Assembly: GCA_946902875.1 (NCBI GenBank)
Contig: OX336345.1
Span: forward strand, 15,965,395-16,029,394
Length of the DNA stretch: 64,000 bases
Direction of reading: 5' to 3'
DNA from: Nematopogon swammerdamellus
Lineage: Eukaryota > Arthropoda > Insecta > Lepidoptera > Adelidae
A program made the translations under genes and the position numbers. Of the stretch, positions 33,507-43,615 are shown in pieces (the first letter of the stretch is position 1; every line of letters starts with the position of its first letter). The notes under the pieces are model-generated. The model did no database searches. It saw nothing but the letters and a program-made list of their open reading frames with translations, and was not told the DNA's origin.

Positions 33507-34786
33507 TACTTGGTGCCCCTATCACAGATGATGCAGGGTTGGAAGTTTTAAATAAAAAACTAGCCGAATTAGATTCACTATTTGAAAAATTATTTACTCT
33601 GAACTCACACGTTGGCTACTTCCTTCTTAAAAACTGTTTTTGTATACCAAAATTAACTTATATAGTCAGAACAACTCCACTGTGGAGATACTCAGAGTTT
33701 GTCGTGGCCATGGATAAAGCAATTAAATTAACATTAGAGTCTCTTTTCAATATAAGATTAAATGAAATGCAATGGATACAGGCAATTATGCCAATAAAAT
33801 TCGGAGGGCTCGGCATCAGACGTGTGTCGGACATCGCCCTCCCCGCTTTCTTGGCGTGCACTCATGGCGTCTCGGGTCTTGTCTCTAACATGTTACCATT
33901 TCCTGTAGACAGATCTGAGATCAGCCATGTGTCGGACGCCGAGGATGCGTGGGAGGTGCTCTGCCCGGGCACTTCATTGCCGCCTTTTCCACACGTTCAA
34001 AAGAACTGGGACCTAATAAATGTACAACGGATAGTTTCAAATTTCAACTTTAATTCTCTGCTTGATGAAGCCAGGTTCAAAGAATCAGGTGCCTGGCTTC
34101 ATACAATCCCGTCTACCAATATCGGCTCTATGTTGGACAACAATACTCTGAGAATCTCCATAGCGTTGAGACTCGGTTGTAACCTTGTACAACCTCATAA
34201 GTGCGTCTGCGGGGTTCAAGTAGAGTCAAACGGCATTCACGGCCTAAGTTGCAGCAGAAGCGCAGGTCGGCACTCTCGACACGGCACCCTGAATGATATT
34301 CTGCGTCGGGCTTTTAGCGCGTCTAATGTACCGTCAATCTTGGAGCCCTGTCTCAGCAGGGATGACGGCAAGCGCCCAGACGGGATGACATTGATACCAT
34401 GGTCAAAGGGTAAAGCACTCGTCTGGGACGCCACCTGCGCCGACACGCTCGCGCCCTCGCATGTCGTGTCGACTGCCAGGAAAGCCGGCTTTGCTGCTGA
34501 GACGGCCGCCCGCACCAAGCACTCCAAAAATCAGACATTGACAAACATTCAAAATTATATTTTTATCCCTTTCGCTATAGAGACCATGGGTCCCATCTGT
34601 GAAGAGGGCAAAATTCTTGTGCACGATTTAGGATCACGACTCTGCAGATCCTCGGGTGACTGCCGGGCCCGGGCGTACCTGCTGCAACGAATCAGCTTGG
34701 CGGTGCAGCGAGGTAACGCCGCTAGTGTCATGGGAACTTTCCCCTCGTCGGCCTCTTTGGATGAAATTTTTTATCTAGCAAACTGA
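33507..34786 (+). pseudogene. RLE-type non-LTR retrotransposon, C-terminal 426 codons, 5'-truncated
   Basis: An uninterrupted frame ends at TGA 34784-34786 and enters from the MITE; the true retroelement part starts near the LGAPITDD motif at 33509. Numbering from that L as residue 1: residues 1-120 look like the region behind the reverse-transcriptase palm (GLGIRRVSDIALPAFLA at about 100-116). A zinc-binding-like CxC...HGLSC...RHSRH cluster lies at about 231-258. A KRPDG motif (about 288-292) and LVWDAT (about 304-309) give the RPD...D pattern of a PD-(D/E)XK restriction-like endonuclease, with lysines about 30 residues further on. RLE LINEs use this domain to nick the target for reverse transcription. 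The RT catalytic YADD region and N-terminal DNA-binding domain are missing, so this copy cannot move by itself. The absence of stops over 1.28 kb suggests a fairly young insertion. The clade is not assigned. Confidence 0.75.
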
Positions 34787-34955
34787 GGCCGTTGAGGGAA
34801 TTGCTCTATGACTCTGGCGGTAGGTCTACCCGGATCGTGGTAGTCTCTCGTGTGGCTAATTATTTTTAAAGTTTGTTTATTTTGTTTTAGTTTAGGTAAT
34901 TTTAATTTGATAGGTAGTTTTAGTTTCTATTTTAATTTAATTACATATATATATA
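34787..34955 (+). other. 3' UTR of the RLE retrotransposon fragment
   Basis: Begins 'GGCCGTTGAGGG', which pairs back with the last codons of the ORF, and becomes T-rich ('AGTTTGTTTATTTTG') before the (AT)n of block B. No poly(A) tail is obvious. Confidence 0.55.
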
Positions 34956-35175
34956 TATATACATTGTTTTTTATATAAAGCGCGACATATTGTGCTGAAC
35001 CACCTATAAGGTGTCCAATGACGCCCATGGACATTCGGTCGTACGCGAGGGTTGCGAATGCCATGCTGGCCTGACAGTTACCCATTCACGCCTCTCTTGA
35101 AGGACATATACATTTCTAATGCATTACGCCGCCTTTATATGTAATTAGCCGATAAACCTAATTAGGTTTTGTAAC
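34956..35175 (-). repeat. Duplicated block B, first copy, with CR1/jockey-type LINE 3' end
   Basis: Nearly identical to 35398-35616. On the minus strand it contains the LINE 3' end 'GTCAGGCCAGCATGGCATTC' to 'AATATGTCGCGCTTTATATA'. To the right on plus lies 'GCATTACGCCGCCTTTATAT' and 'ATTAGCCGATAAACCTAATT', also duplicated. Confidence 0.9.
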
Positions 35176-35192
35176 TATTATTACTTTAAGTG

Positions 35193-35616
35193 AGCTAAAC
35201 TTGTATATATATATACAATTGGTTTCTCGGAAACGGCTCTAACGATTTGGATGAAATTCAATATTTAGACAATGTAATTTTTTTTTTAGTTTATCTAGAT
35301 AGTTGTAGAGGCCGAGCGAACCTCGGTCGCCCAGGTACTTATTATTTAATTAGGTATCTAGTGTTTTTGATCAAAACGTAAATTGTAATATATATATACA
35401 TTGTTTTTTATTTATATAAAGCGCGACATATTGTGCTGAGCCACCTATAAGGTGTCTAATGACGCCCATGGACATTCGGTCGTACGCGAGGGTTGCGAAT
35501 GCCATGCTGGCCTGACAGTTACCCATTCACGCCTCTCGCAAGGACATATACATTTCTAATGCATTACGCCGCCTTTATATGTAATTAGCCGATAAACCTA
35601 ATTAGGTTTTGTAATG
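35193..35616 (-). repeat. Duplicated blocks A and B, second copy, uninterrupted
   Basis: Block A (35193-35397) and block B (35398-35616) are adjacent here. This shows the pre-insertion arrangement of the first copy (32854-35175), which was opened by the RLE retrotransposon and MITE. Block A here carries an extra 'GAGGCCGAGCGAACCTCGG' segment. Confidence 0.85.
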
Positions 35617-36551
35617 TGTCGTACGTTAAGGATAAAAATACATTTCATAGTAATTTACCTAGTTCAATACATCTACAAACAATAATTTGCATCAGAGTGC
35701 TCGTAACACGCGTGTTGACAACACGTAAGTCGACAAGGTTTGATAGAGATAGACGTTTGTAATTGGTCTTTGTGTACAACATTTAAAATTACGTTTCACC
35801 AGCTAAAAGATGCCGCTCCTTCTACAATTTTTAATTCGTTGTCGTGAACCTCAAGGCTGGGATAAATAAAATGGGTTGAAAGACGAATGTGATCGCATTC
35901 GAATGACAAATGCGAAATTGAAAGGAGTGTGGAGGAGCGAAAAACATGAGAATGGAATAATATGTCTGGAATAAATCTTAACTACCTTTCCAGAATATTT
36001 TCATAAGGCGCTTACCAGTCAAAACCAGGTATCTGCAAAAAACTGCTACATTTCGTACTATTTACGAAGAGCACTTTGAAAACAGTGAGGTTGGTAGGTA
36101 GTTCTTTTGCGTGTTTGTTAGGTAGTATTTAGTTATTTGTTACGTTAAAAAATAAATTTTAAAGTGTGATCGATAGATACAACGAGTTGCTATTTAGTAG
36201 TTTATATATACTTGATATTTACATGAAAAAGTTCAAAATACTTTTATTTATTTTATTATGAATATTTTATTTATTCAGGTAGACCTACAGTGCTATTACA
36301 TAATAAAATAATATGCACATACAAGTACGAGTAGACTCGGTAGAGACCAATTACAAGATACACTATAGTAGTACACCAATTACAAGATATACCTACTATA
36401 ATAATGTAGGAAAAGCAACAAAGCAAAACATAACATAATTTAAGGCAACAAAAATTTCATTGAAAATTAAAAAACATTTATTTGCAAACAAAATTTAAAG
36501 TACCACAGCATAATTAGCATAGTACCACGGCTTAATTTTATCTTGTCTATA
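35617..36551. other. No recognised feature
   Basis: AT-rich, with no recognised gene or repeat. Confidence 0.35.
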
Positions 36552-36799
36552 CACGGTGTTGCAACCCCAACCGTAAAACCCGAAAGGGGGTGATTCTGTA
36601 CATGAAATGGAACAACTTAAGAAAAAAAATTTTTTTTCTCCGTACATTTTGAAAATAGGCATTTCAAATTTGTATGGAAAAAATATTTTTTTTTCTTATA
36701 AAAACATATTGTTTTCGCCACAGAAGTGGTTTAGTTTCACATATAGAATAACCCACTTATGTCAGTTAAAAATATTACGGGGGCAACTGCAACACCGTG
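36552..36799. mobile_element. 248-bp MITE with CACGGTGTTGCA ends and TATA target duplication
   Basis: Termini CACGGTGTTGCA and TGCAACACCGTG are perfect inverses and are flanked by TATA on both sides (36548-36551, 36800-36803). Further inward the ends diverge. The short ORF through it is A/T-rich and not transposase-like. End structure and target duplication resemble the CAGGGTGTCC family at 33043-33502. Confidence 0.85.
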
Positions 36800-37374
36800 T
36801 ATATCTTGGAACTAAATTTTACACCAGTTCCACTCAACCGATTGATCTGAAATCTTGCACACAGTTTTGATACTGGTGAGAATACTATGATACTTTGATA
36901 CTGGTGGTAGAAAAAATAAAAATAAACTAATAGTAATTTCTTCCAGTCGACCTATAGAAGGATTTTTTTTGTTCGTTAATTAATATTTACTTTTTCAAAC
37001 AATGTAAAATAAAAATTAAATCAAATATTTTTTTGCAGATACGTTGCGCTGGCTGGTCCTAGCTAGGCCATAAAGGAGCCTCTCATTTACCCCATTCCAA
37101 GTGGAGAAGGCAAATAAATTCGTATAAGTCGACCACCCAGCAAGCAAGGCTAACCATCGAAGTTTGTAAACACAGCTTCCTTCCTTCGTTGGTACAGTCC
37201 GATAAGATATGCTTGACACTGTGCATTCTACCATGATTGTATGTGGGTTCTACACTTCTACCATTATGTAATAACCTACATACTTTACTAGGCACCCACG
37301 ACTATAGCTGTATGCAGCCATGCGATAAATAAAATAATACTATGCTGGGTGAAAATAAAGTGTCGCACCGCCTC

Positions 37375-37475
37375 CCCGCCCTCGTGTCAGCGTGCATGCG
37401 TCCACGGCTGGACGTACGCCTCTCCAATTGTCCCTCAATCCTCCCGCTACGCTCAGAGAGGCGCCATGTCAGCTG
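37375..37475 (-). repeat. RTE-like LINE tail
   Basis: 'TCCACGGCTGGACGTACGCC', 'TCTCCAATTGTCCCTCAATC' and 'GAGGCGCCATGTCAGCTG' match, in reverse, the same kind of LINE ending as 3481-3566 and 62758-62900. Confidence 0.5.
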
Positions 37476-37489
37476 TAAGGTGGACAAAA

Positions 37490-37745
37490 AGGTCGTCGTA
37501 TAATTTATTGACACGCCTTTTGAAGATCCCCAGATTATACGAGAAAAAAGAATCTCACCGGAAGACACACTCACCGGAAGACGATTCCATATTTTCGCCG
37601 TACGGACACAGGGACAGTTTCGAAAAGCGAATCCGGCAAGTATGGCGTGTATGGATGGGGGTAGGAGGGATGATGGAAACCATTTCATCAGAGCACCGGC
37701 TATGGTAGTACCTATAAAACAGGCTAAGGTAATCGATTGATCGGC
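37490..37745 (-). pseudogene. CR1/jockey-type LINE C-terminal fragment
   Basis: The minus strand encodes 'FAFRNCPCVRTAKIWNRLPV', the RTAKxWN signature also present at 7317-7873. The right part ('GGTAGTACCTATAAAACAGG') matches 7673-7692. Only a C-terminal piece remains. Confidence 0.7.
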
Positions 37746-38023
37746 TGCGGCGCTAGGATAAAGAATACTTCGAGCTGGGACGCTCCTGTTAGCCGCCCAC
37801 GTAATAAAAATGCATATAAATAAACAAATAATTTAAGTCAATGGGAAAATGGCATCCTGCCTCGGCGGCCGCAGGCGCCATATATTATGCTCTAACTAAT
37901 AGATAAGTACATACATAATTTCTTCATACGTCGAATCTCGAATATAGTATATATCCTTATAGCTATATGCCACTCCATATAACTGGAAATCTAAAATTAA
38001 ATCAAAATAGTTTATCCAAAATT

Positions 38024-38418
38024 GTCAGCCTCGATAGCTCAGTGGTGCAGACAGTCAACTGTGGCTATTGATTGTTAAGCAACGCTGGGCGCGGTCAGTA
38101 CTTGGATTGGTGACCGCTGACCCTTTGAGGCTGACCGAGGTTCGGATTCCTCGTAATTCTATAATATAGGTCCCTTCCCTCCTAATCTTACTTGGTGGGA
38201 GGGTTTAACCCGCCCGGGTTGGTACCACCGCACTGAATGAAACGTCGGTCCAAACGGCTATGTAAATAGTTTGTGTTTTCCGACCAGTTCAGTGTAGCCG
38301 GCACGATCAAAGGGGGAAGCACTGACATGGCACCTAGTTCACCCGGTGTTATGGGCTGACATCACGGACGTTGTAGGTGATGTAGCCAACCGTGTCAGTT
38401 TCCATAAAAAAAAAAAAA
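38024..38418 (+). repeat. 5S-type SINE, reference full-length copy
   Basis: This copy shows all parts of the family. The head is about 112 nt: GTCAGCCTC at 38024 pairs with GAGGCTGAC at 38127-38135, like helix I of 5S rRNA. A 5S-like internal control region lies at 38074-38115 (TTAAGCAACGCTGGGC, GTCAGTACTTGGATTGG), placed about +50 as in 5S rRNA. A tRNA-type A box, TAGCTCAGTGG (38035-38045), lies before it, and a T-arm-like B box, GGTTCGGATTCC (38139-38150), follows the stem. The roughly 260-bp body is shared by all copies and ends 'GTGTCAGTTTCCAT' plus an A-run of 12. SINEs are copied by a partner LINE, and the head would recruit RNA polymerase III. Other copies in the window are at 1588, 4031, 18209, 22410, 22796, 28627, 32372, 39438, 41652 and 58319, and headless forms at 21807 and 47065. 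Confidence 0.9.
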
Positions 38419-38990
38419 TATTAAAATATGAATCAAAATAGATCTTTATAAGCACATACAAATTGTAAATAGTGAATCTTATTTAGTGCTTAAATACTTT
38501 TAAGTTGTAATATTATTGGTAAAAAGCTGTTAAGTTCCTTAATAAAATAAAGCGACAGACAGACAGATTTCTACATTGGTATAATAAATAGTAGAGAAGA
38601 GAAGTTATAGCTTCATCCATAGAACTCTGAATGGATTCTCTATTCTACTACTGCTACTATTGCTGCCAAGTTTTGATTAAATGAATGTTTTTAATCAATA
38701 TCTCACACGCTCACACGAACACTGACAGCTGAAACTAATTGGCTCCGAGTTCAGATATGAAATTATGTAAATTCAGTCTTCTGGCTAAAACTAAGTTAAT
38801 CATTTCGATATCTCGTTAGTGTTACTAATAAACGTTTGTTACGTTTTCAAGTTTCGCATTCATATTCATGTGAATACATTATGTGTGTATGTATGATGGA
38901 TATTAAAGGTATGCTAATAATTTCCAATTTAAATCAAACCCTAGTATGTAAATATGAAAGTATTATCTTTGATCAGGCCACAGCGAAACG
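38419..38990. other. No recognised feature
   Basis: AT-rich, with no recognised gene or repeat. Confidence 0.35.
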
Positions 38991-39272
38991 AAAAAACCGG
39001 CCAAGTGCGAGTCGGACTCGCGTACCGAGGGTTCCGCCCCACAAAAAAAATTAAAAAAAACACGTTTCTTGTATGGGAACCCCCCTTAATTTTTTACTTT
39101 AAAATCTTGTATTATTGGTTGTATCCGCCATAATAACACATATTCTGTGAAAATTTCAATCGGCTACCTATGACGGTTCCAACGATACAGCAGTAGGACA
39201 GACATACAGATAGACGGACGGCGTAGGTTTAGTAATAGGCTTCCGTACGTGTTACGGAAACCTAAAAAAAAG
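38991..39272 (+). repeat. 'CCGGCCAAGTGCGAGTC'-type interspersed repeat
   Basis: Begins 'AAACCGGCCAAGTGCGAGTC', then 'GGGTTCCGCC', 'CACGTTTCTTGTATGGGAAC', 'CATAATAACACATATTCTGTG' (in part), a (CAGA)n tract, 'GGCGTAGGTTTAGTAATAGG', and ends 'GTTACGGAAACCTAAAAAAA'. Same family as 6018-6367. Confidence 0.75.
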
Positions 39273-39437
39273 GGTTGTTATTTAAGTGTGCCCTGCATGT
39301 TAAACCACTCAGCTGGTTCCGACGACCGTAACTTGGGCCAATCAGTGGTGCAACTGGTGATGTCAACTATGACATAACATGTTCCATAAAAAAAAACGGT
39401 TCGTAGATAAAACCTATTACTATTTATTTTCCAATTT

Positions 39438-39642
39438 TGTTTTATGGAAACTGACACGGTTGGCTACATCACCTACTACATCCGTGATGGCAGCCCATAA
39501 CACCTTGGTGAACTAGGTGTCATGTCAGTGCTGCCCTTTAGTCGTGCCCGTGACACTGGACTAGACTGAAACCACGAACTTAGTGGGGGTCGTAGCAACC
39601 TGGGCGAGTTAAACCCTACCACCGAAGGGACCTACAGTTTTA
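39438..39642 (-). repeat. 5S-type SINE, head lost at a palindrome
   Basis: Reverse copy from T-rich 'TGTTTTATGGAAACTGACAC' to 'GGGACCTACAGTTTTA', where it stops exactly at the 40-bp palindrome 39643-39682. The body has several deletions and substitutions. Confidence 0.8.
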
Positions 39643-39682
39643 TGTGCCGGTCCGATTAAATGCATTTAATCGGACCGGCACA
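39643..39682. repeat. Perfect 40-bp palindrome
   Basis: 'TGTGCCGGTCCGATTAAATG' is followed directly by its exact complement 'CATTTAATCGGACCGGCACA', with no spacer. Confidence 0.95.
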
Positions 39683-40448
39683 AAGGTCTTATTCCCGAGC
39701 AAACAATGTTAGTAAAGAACACGAAGCATTACATAACTCATTTTATGGATTTTCGTACTGGAGTAAGTACGAAAATGCCACTCACCTAACAGTTAAAATA
39801 CCCCAAAGGTAGGTATTCTATTAGAAAATGCCTAGAGGCATTAAGTGTTGCCTTTTGCCCATATTATATTTGAGTGCAATAAATTTTAAATAATACAATA
39901 AAATGTATTGTTTCGTGTTCCTTACTTAATTTTTTTAAATATTTATCACCAACAACCGAGTTTAATTTCATTTATACATTTTGTAACAATTTTGTACATT
40001 TAATCTCGATTATCTGTAATTTGTTTTGTTCATAATTTTTATTGTGTTTGTCTTAATGTTTAGCTCTGTTTCCGTTTGTGTGTAAAGTACAGTAAGTACG
40101 TGTACGTGTATTCCTATCAGACTGCTGGCTGATGTTTGTTGAACATGTACTGTGTTCTTTTATTCAGTAATACTTCGTACACCTACTCCCACGATATTAT
40201 AACCACCTTAGTATGATTATATATTATACCTATCATATATTATATATTTAACATGACCTAACTTCTTATCTTTATCTTTACACAATTAATGTCTCCTAAT
40301 TTATATTTATTCTTAATTAGTATTTAAGATTCTAGTCTAGTATGTAATTATATTTTTCAGGTTTTCATAAATCCTTTTATTTTTAAATACAAAAATGTCA
40401 CATCTTATCTTTGCTGCTACCTACATTCCTTCATTTACACATTTTACA
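39683..40448. other. No recognised feature
   Basis: AT-rich, with no recognised gene or repeat. Confidence 0.35.
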
Positions 40449-40565
40449 CACCTAAAGGTTGGCTGTAAGAAATCTCTTTAAGGGTATAAGTCCGCCTTTG
40501 CATCTCATGTAGTATTCATTGTGTTATTTTTGTGAAATATTTGTGGAGCAATAAATAATTTTCTA
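40449..40565 (+). repeat. LINE 3' UTR ('GGTTGGCTGTAAGAAATC' type)
   Basis: 'AAGGTTGGCTGTAAGAAATC', 'GTATAAGTCCGCCTTTGCA' and 'CATTGTGTTATTTTTGTG', followed by 'GGAGCAATAAATAATTT', is a frequent lepidopteran LINE 3' UTR pattern ending in an AATAAA-like region. A second, more diverged example is at 49236-49320. Confidence 0.55.
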
Positions 40566-40904
40566 TTCTATTCAATTATTATTTGTTAGCCTGGATCCAC
40601 AGCTGAGCATAAATTTCTGCCGTGTCAATTATCTCATAAAATGTGTACTTCGACGTAACTACATACTGTTTCCGCTACACTGGTTTCCGCCAGGTGGTCT
40701 GTCACGAACGATGCAGCCAATTTGCGACAGAGAATATAGCCTTAACGATACGACCCGTCCACCCGACGCGTGCAACATACGACCTCGTTCTCGCTCGGAG
40801 ACAGCAGCGCATTAATGAGATAGAAAGAGTAACGACAGCAATACCTATTGTTTTCATTATGATTAACCAAGTAACAAGTTGAACAATCCACTATTTATAG
40901 CTAC

Positions 40905-41470
40905 AAGATAATAACCCAAGTGAACAGAATGGAACAAACAATATAGGTATTGTTTTATAACCCAAGTGAACCCAAGTATAACCAAAGTGAACATAGTGGA
41001 ACTAACCACTACAGCTAGTGATTTTTTTATAACCGAAGTATACTAAGTGGAAAAAAAAACCATTAGGTACACATATCTAGTTAACTTTAACGTAAGTGAA
41101 CCAAATAGAACGAACCTAATGATATTTCAAGTGAAGCTAGCGATTTTTTTAATAACCTAAGTGAACAGAGTGTAACAAACAATAGAGCTAGTGAGTTTTT
41201 TAAATAACCCAAGTGAACATAGTGGAACTAACCACTACAGCTAGTGATGATTTTTTTTTAATAACCGATGTGAACTAAGAGGGAAACAACCATTACATAG
41301 AGCTAGTTAATTTTAATGTGAGTAAAATAGAACGAATCGAATAATTTCGAGTGAAGCTAGTGACTTTTTTATCCCAGGTGAACTAAGTGGAACATTATAT
41401 ACCACTATAACTAATGACTTTTATAATAAATCGAGTGAACAAAGTGAAATGTTGTTTGTTGTCAAATTGT
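40905..41470. repeat. Degenerate minisatellite based on 'CCAAGTGAAC..AGTGGAAC..GCTAGTGA'
   Basis: The consensus phrases 'ACCCAAGTGAACATAGTGGA', 'ACTAACCACTACAGCTAGTG' and a T-run recur with strong variation about every 55-65 bp. The best-matching segments, at 40989 and 41217, are 228 bp apart, pointing to a higher-order repeat of about four units. There is no coding capacity. Confidence 0.8.
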
Positions 41471-41651
41471 CCGTGATCCTATGAACTAAATAAAGAAACA
41501 TGAAAATAATAGGACACAAACACCCTCACTTATAGGTAAACTCTCCAGCTCCTGTTTATCGGAGGTCAAAATCTAAAGCCTTCTAAAGGGTTAAATCAAG
41601 ATGCGGTTGTGGCTCCTCTACTCCCGACTTCGATAACTTCCGACCCTAATG

Positions 41652-41902
41652 GTCAGCCTATAGGTAGTTCTGCCTACATCAGCTAACGCACTAGCGATGT
41701 CAGCTCATCGCACCTTGGTGACAAAGTGCCATGTCAGTTGTACCCTTTTTGTCTTGCCGGCTACGCTGAACGTAAAACCTAAGGGAAGGGACCTACAGTT
41801 AAACGTGAAATTCGAACCACGGTGAACCTCAACCGTCGTCGGACGGTCACCCATTCAAAGTCAGGCGCCGATGGATAGCGCCATCGAGCTACCGAGGCTG
41901 AC
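41652..41902 (-). repeat. 5S-type SINE, old copy
   Basis: Reverse copy with recognisable 'GTGCCATGTCAG', 'GGGAAGGGACCTACAGTT', 'GTCACCCATTC' and 'GAGCTACCGAGGCTGAC' blocks, but many substitutions and deletions. It is the most diverged copy that keeps its head. Confidence 0.8.
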
Positions 41903-43615
41903 TAAGTTACAATTTACCCTACTTTCCTATGAGCGAATATATATTGCTCGTAAGAATTTTCATATAGACAACACAAGCAAGCTTCAACTCCCCGCCTCCG
42001 CATCCTGTCATCTCGGTACAATCATCAGATTGCCACGAAGTGCTAGATCGCGCGGTCGCTTCCGCCCTATGTCTTGTGGGAGCGGAAGTAATTCCAGACG
42101 TGACGGGGGAAAAGGCCGCGAAGACATCGCGAAAAGCAGTCGTCATGCCATCCGGATGGCGTGGGTGGGTACCGTAGAACATCGAATCGTGCTCTTCTAG
42201 AAGTGTCTGGTCACCACAGAGTAAGGAAGACGCGTCGCGCACGCCGCCGTAGTAAGACCGTTGCATAGCTATGTGACTCGACTTTTCGGGACAAACGCAT
42301 GATCCATCTCTGTGCCTTCATAAACACTCTGCCGCGCGGCGGCAATGATCTGCCGCGCGGCGGCAATGAAGGGTTGACAGAGAACTTGTCGTTTTTTAAA
42401 CGAAATTCCTCGCGAAATTCCTTATCGCAAGTCACACTTGGCGAATGAGAGCTAGGCCAAAAAAAGTGTAACATTTCGACCGTCACGACACTTTTGCTGT
42501 AGTATGTGTGTTTGTGTGTTTAAAAGCGTATGTCTGTGTATAGGTGTATATTACTGCAGTATAGACGTCAATTATATATTTTTTCATTTAATTATTCTCA
42601 AACGTTGTCAATTTATTTCATTGTACCTGTTATTTAATACATACATAATATATAGCGTAAGGAACTTCATTACAACCGGGTGCCACGACACCTCGTGGCT
42701 CACGGAAGTTTTGGCGGTGGTGGCTGGGCGTAATTTTTGACGAGGACGGTAAAATTGTGTTACTAGCAAATCCGCAGCGCAGTAAATTTTTTTAATAGTG
42801 ATTTACAGACCGACACACTTTTCTAGGCACCCGGTAAAAGGGTAGAAATTTCATTTCTGCTTTCACTTTGTCTTCGGTGAGTGCGTGAGAGTGACAACCA
42901 CGAAGCCGCCGCCGCCGCCGCGCCACCAATGGGTGCCTAGTAAATCATGTTAGTATTTGTTTCGTGAAATGTTGTATATATTGCATAATGTTCATTCTAC
43001 TCTCTTAGTGAAATGTAACATCTGTACTGCGCGAGATTACTGGAATGCCTCTGATGACGTGTTACTAATGAATGATCTTTTATTTTCGGATGGTTATGGC
43101 GCAAGCTTAATCCGCTTCACTGGAGAGCGTGATGGTCGCGATTACGCACCTCCTGGCTGTTCCAACACACTCTGATCTAAAAGGAATCTGCCTGTGTTCA
43201 AGAAAAAGAAATGCTTGTATTATTGGTGAAATAAACTTCGAACTACAACACAGTTCACGCAGTCTGCCTGTGAGTAGTTCCAATACAAAGTTCAAAGCTC
43301 CCATGGCCTAGTTCGAGCACCAGCACTGCCGCGCTATTTTTATTAACAGTAAGTATACACACAAATACGTTACTTGATAATCAGTGAATCAGGTTTTTAT
43401 ATGTTCAAGATTTGTAATATTGTATGTTTAATAACCTAATTTCCTTTACGTCATTGGTCGTAGTGGTTTTTTTTTTTTCATCTGGATCACTAAAATTAAT
43501 AATACACATGTCATATTGAGTTTACATTTAAAATTATCTCCTTTTATTTTTTTATTTTTTTGACAACCAAAACAACAAAGAGTTTTGTGACAGCGTTCCA
43601 TCGAAACGTTGTGAC
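41903..43615. other. No recognised gene; small 21-bp duplication at 42328-42369
   Basis: 'TCTGCCGCGCGGCGGCAATGA' -type unit (part given) is repeated twice in tandem at 42328-42369 and contains a GCCGCGCGGC palindrome. A (CCG)n tract lies at about 42907-42921. Overlapping ORFs of about 110 codons on both strands at 41.9-42.3 kb show no domain I recognise. Confidence 0.45.

Noticed and set aside
38024..38135. Functional 5S rRNA gene
   Set aside because: Only the internal control region and a closing stem resemble 5S rRNA. The rest differs, and the sequence is part of a dispersed SINE with a body and A-run.
41871..42266. Overlapping ORFs of 109 and 115 codons on opposite strands
   Set aside because: No domain is recognised, one overlaps a SINE, and similar lengths arise by chance in GC-richer sequence.
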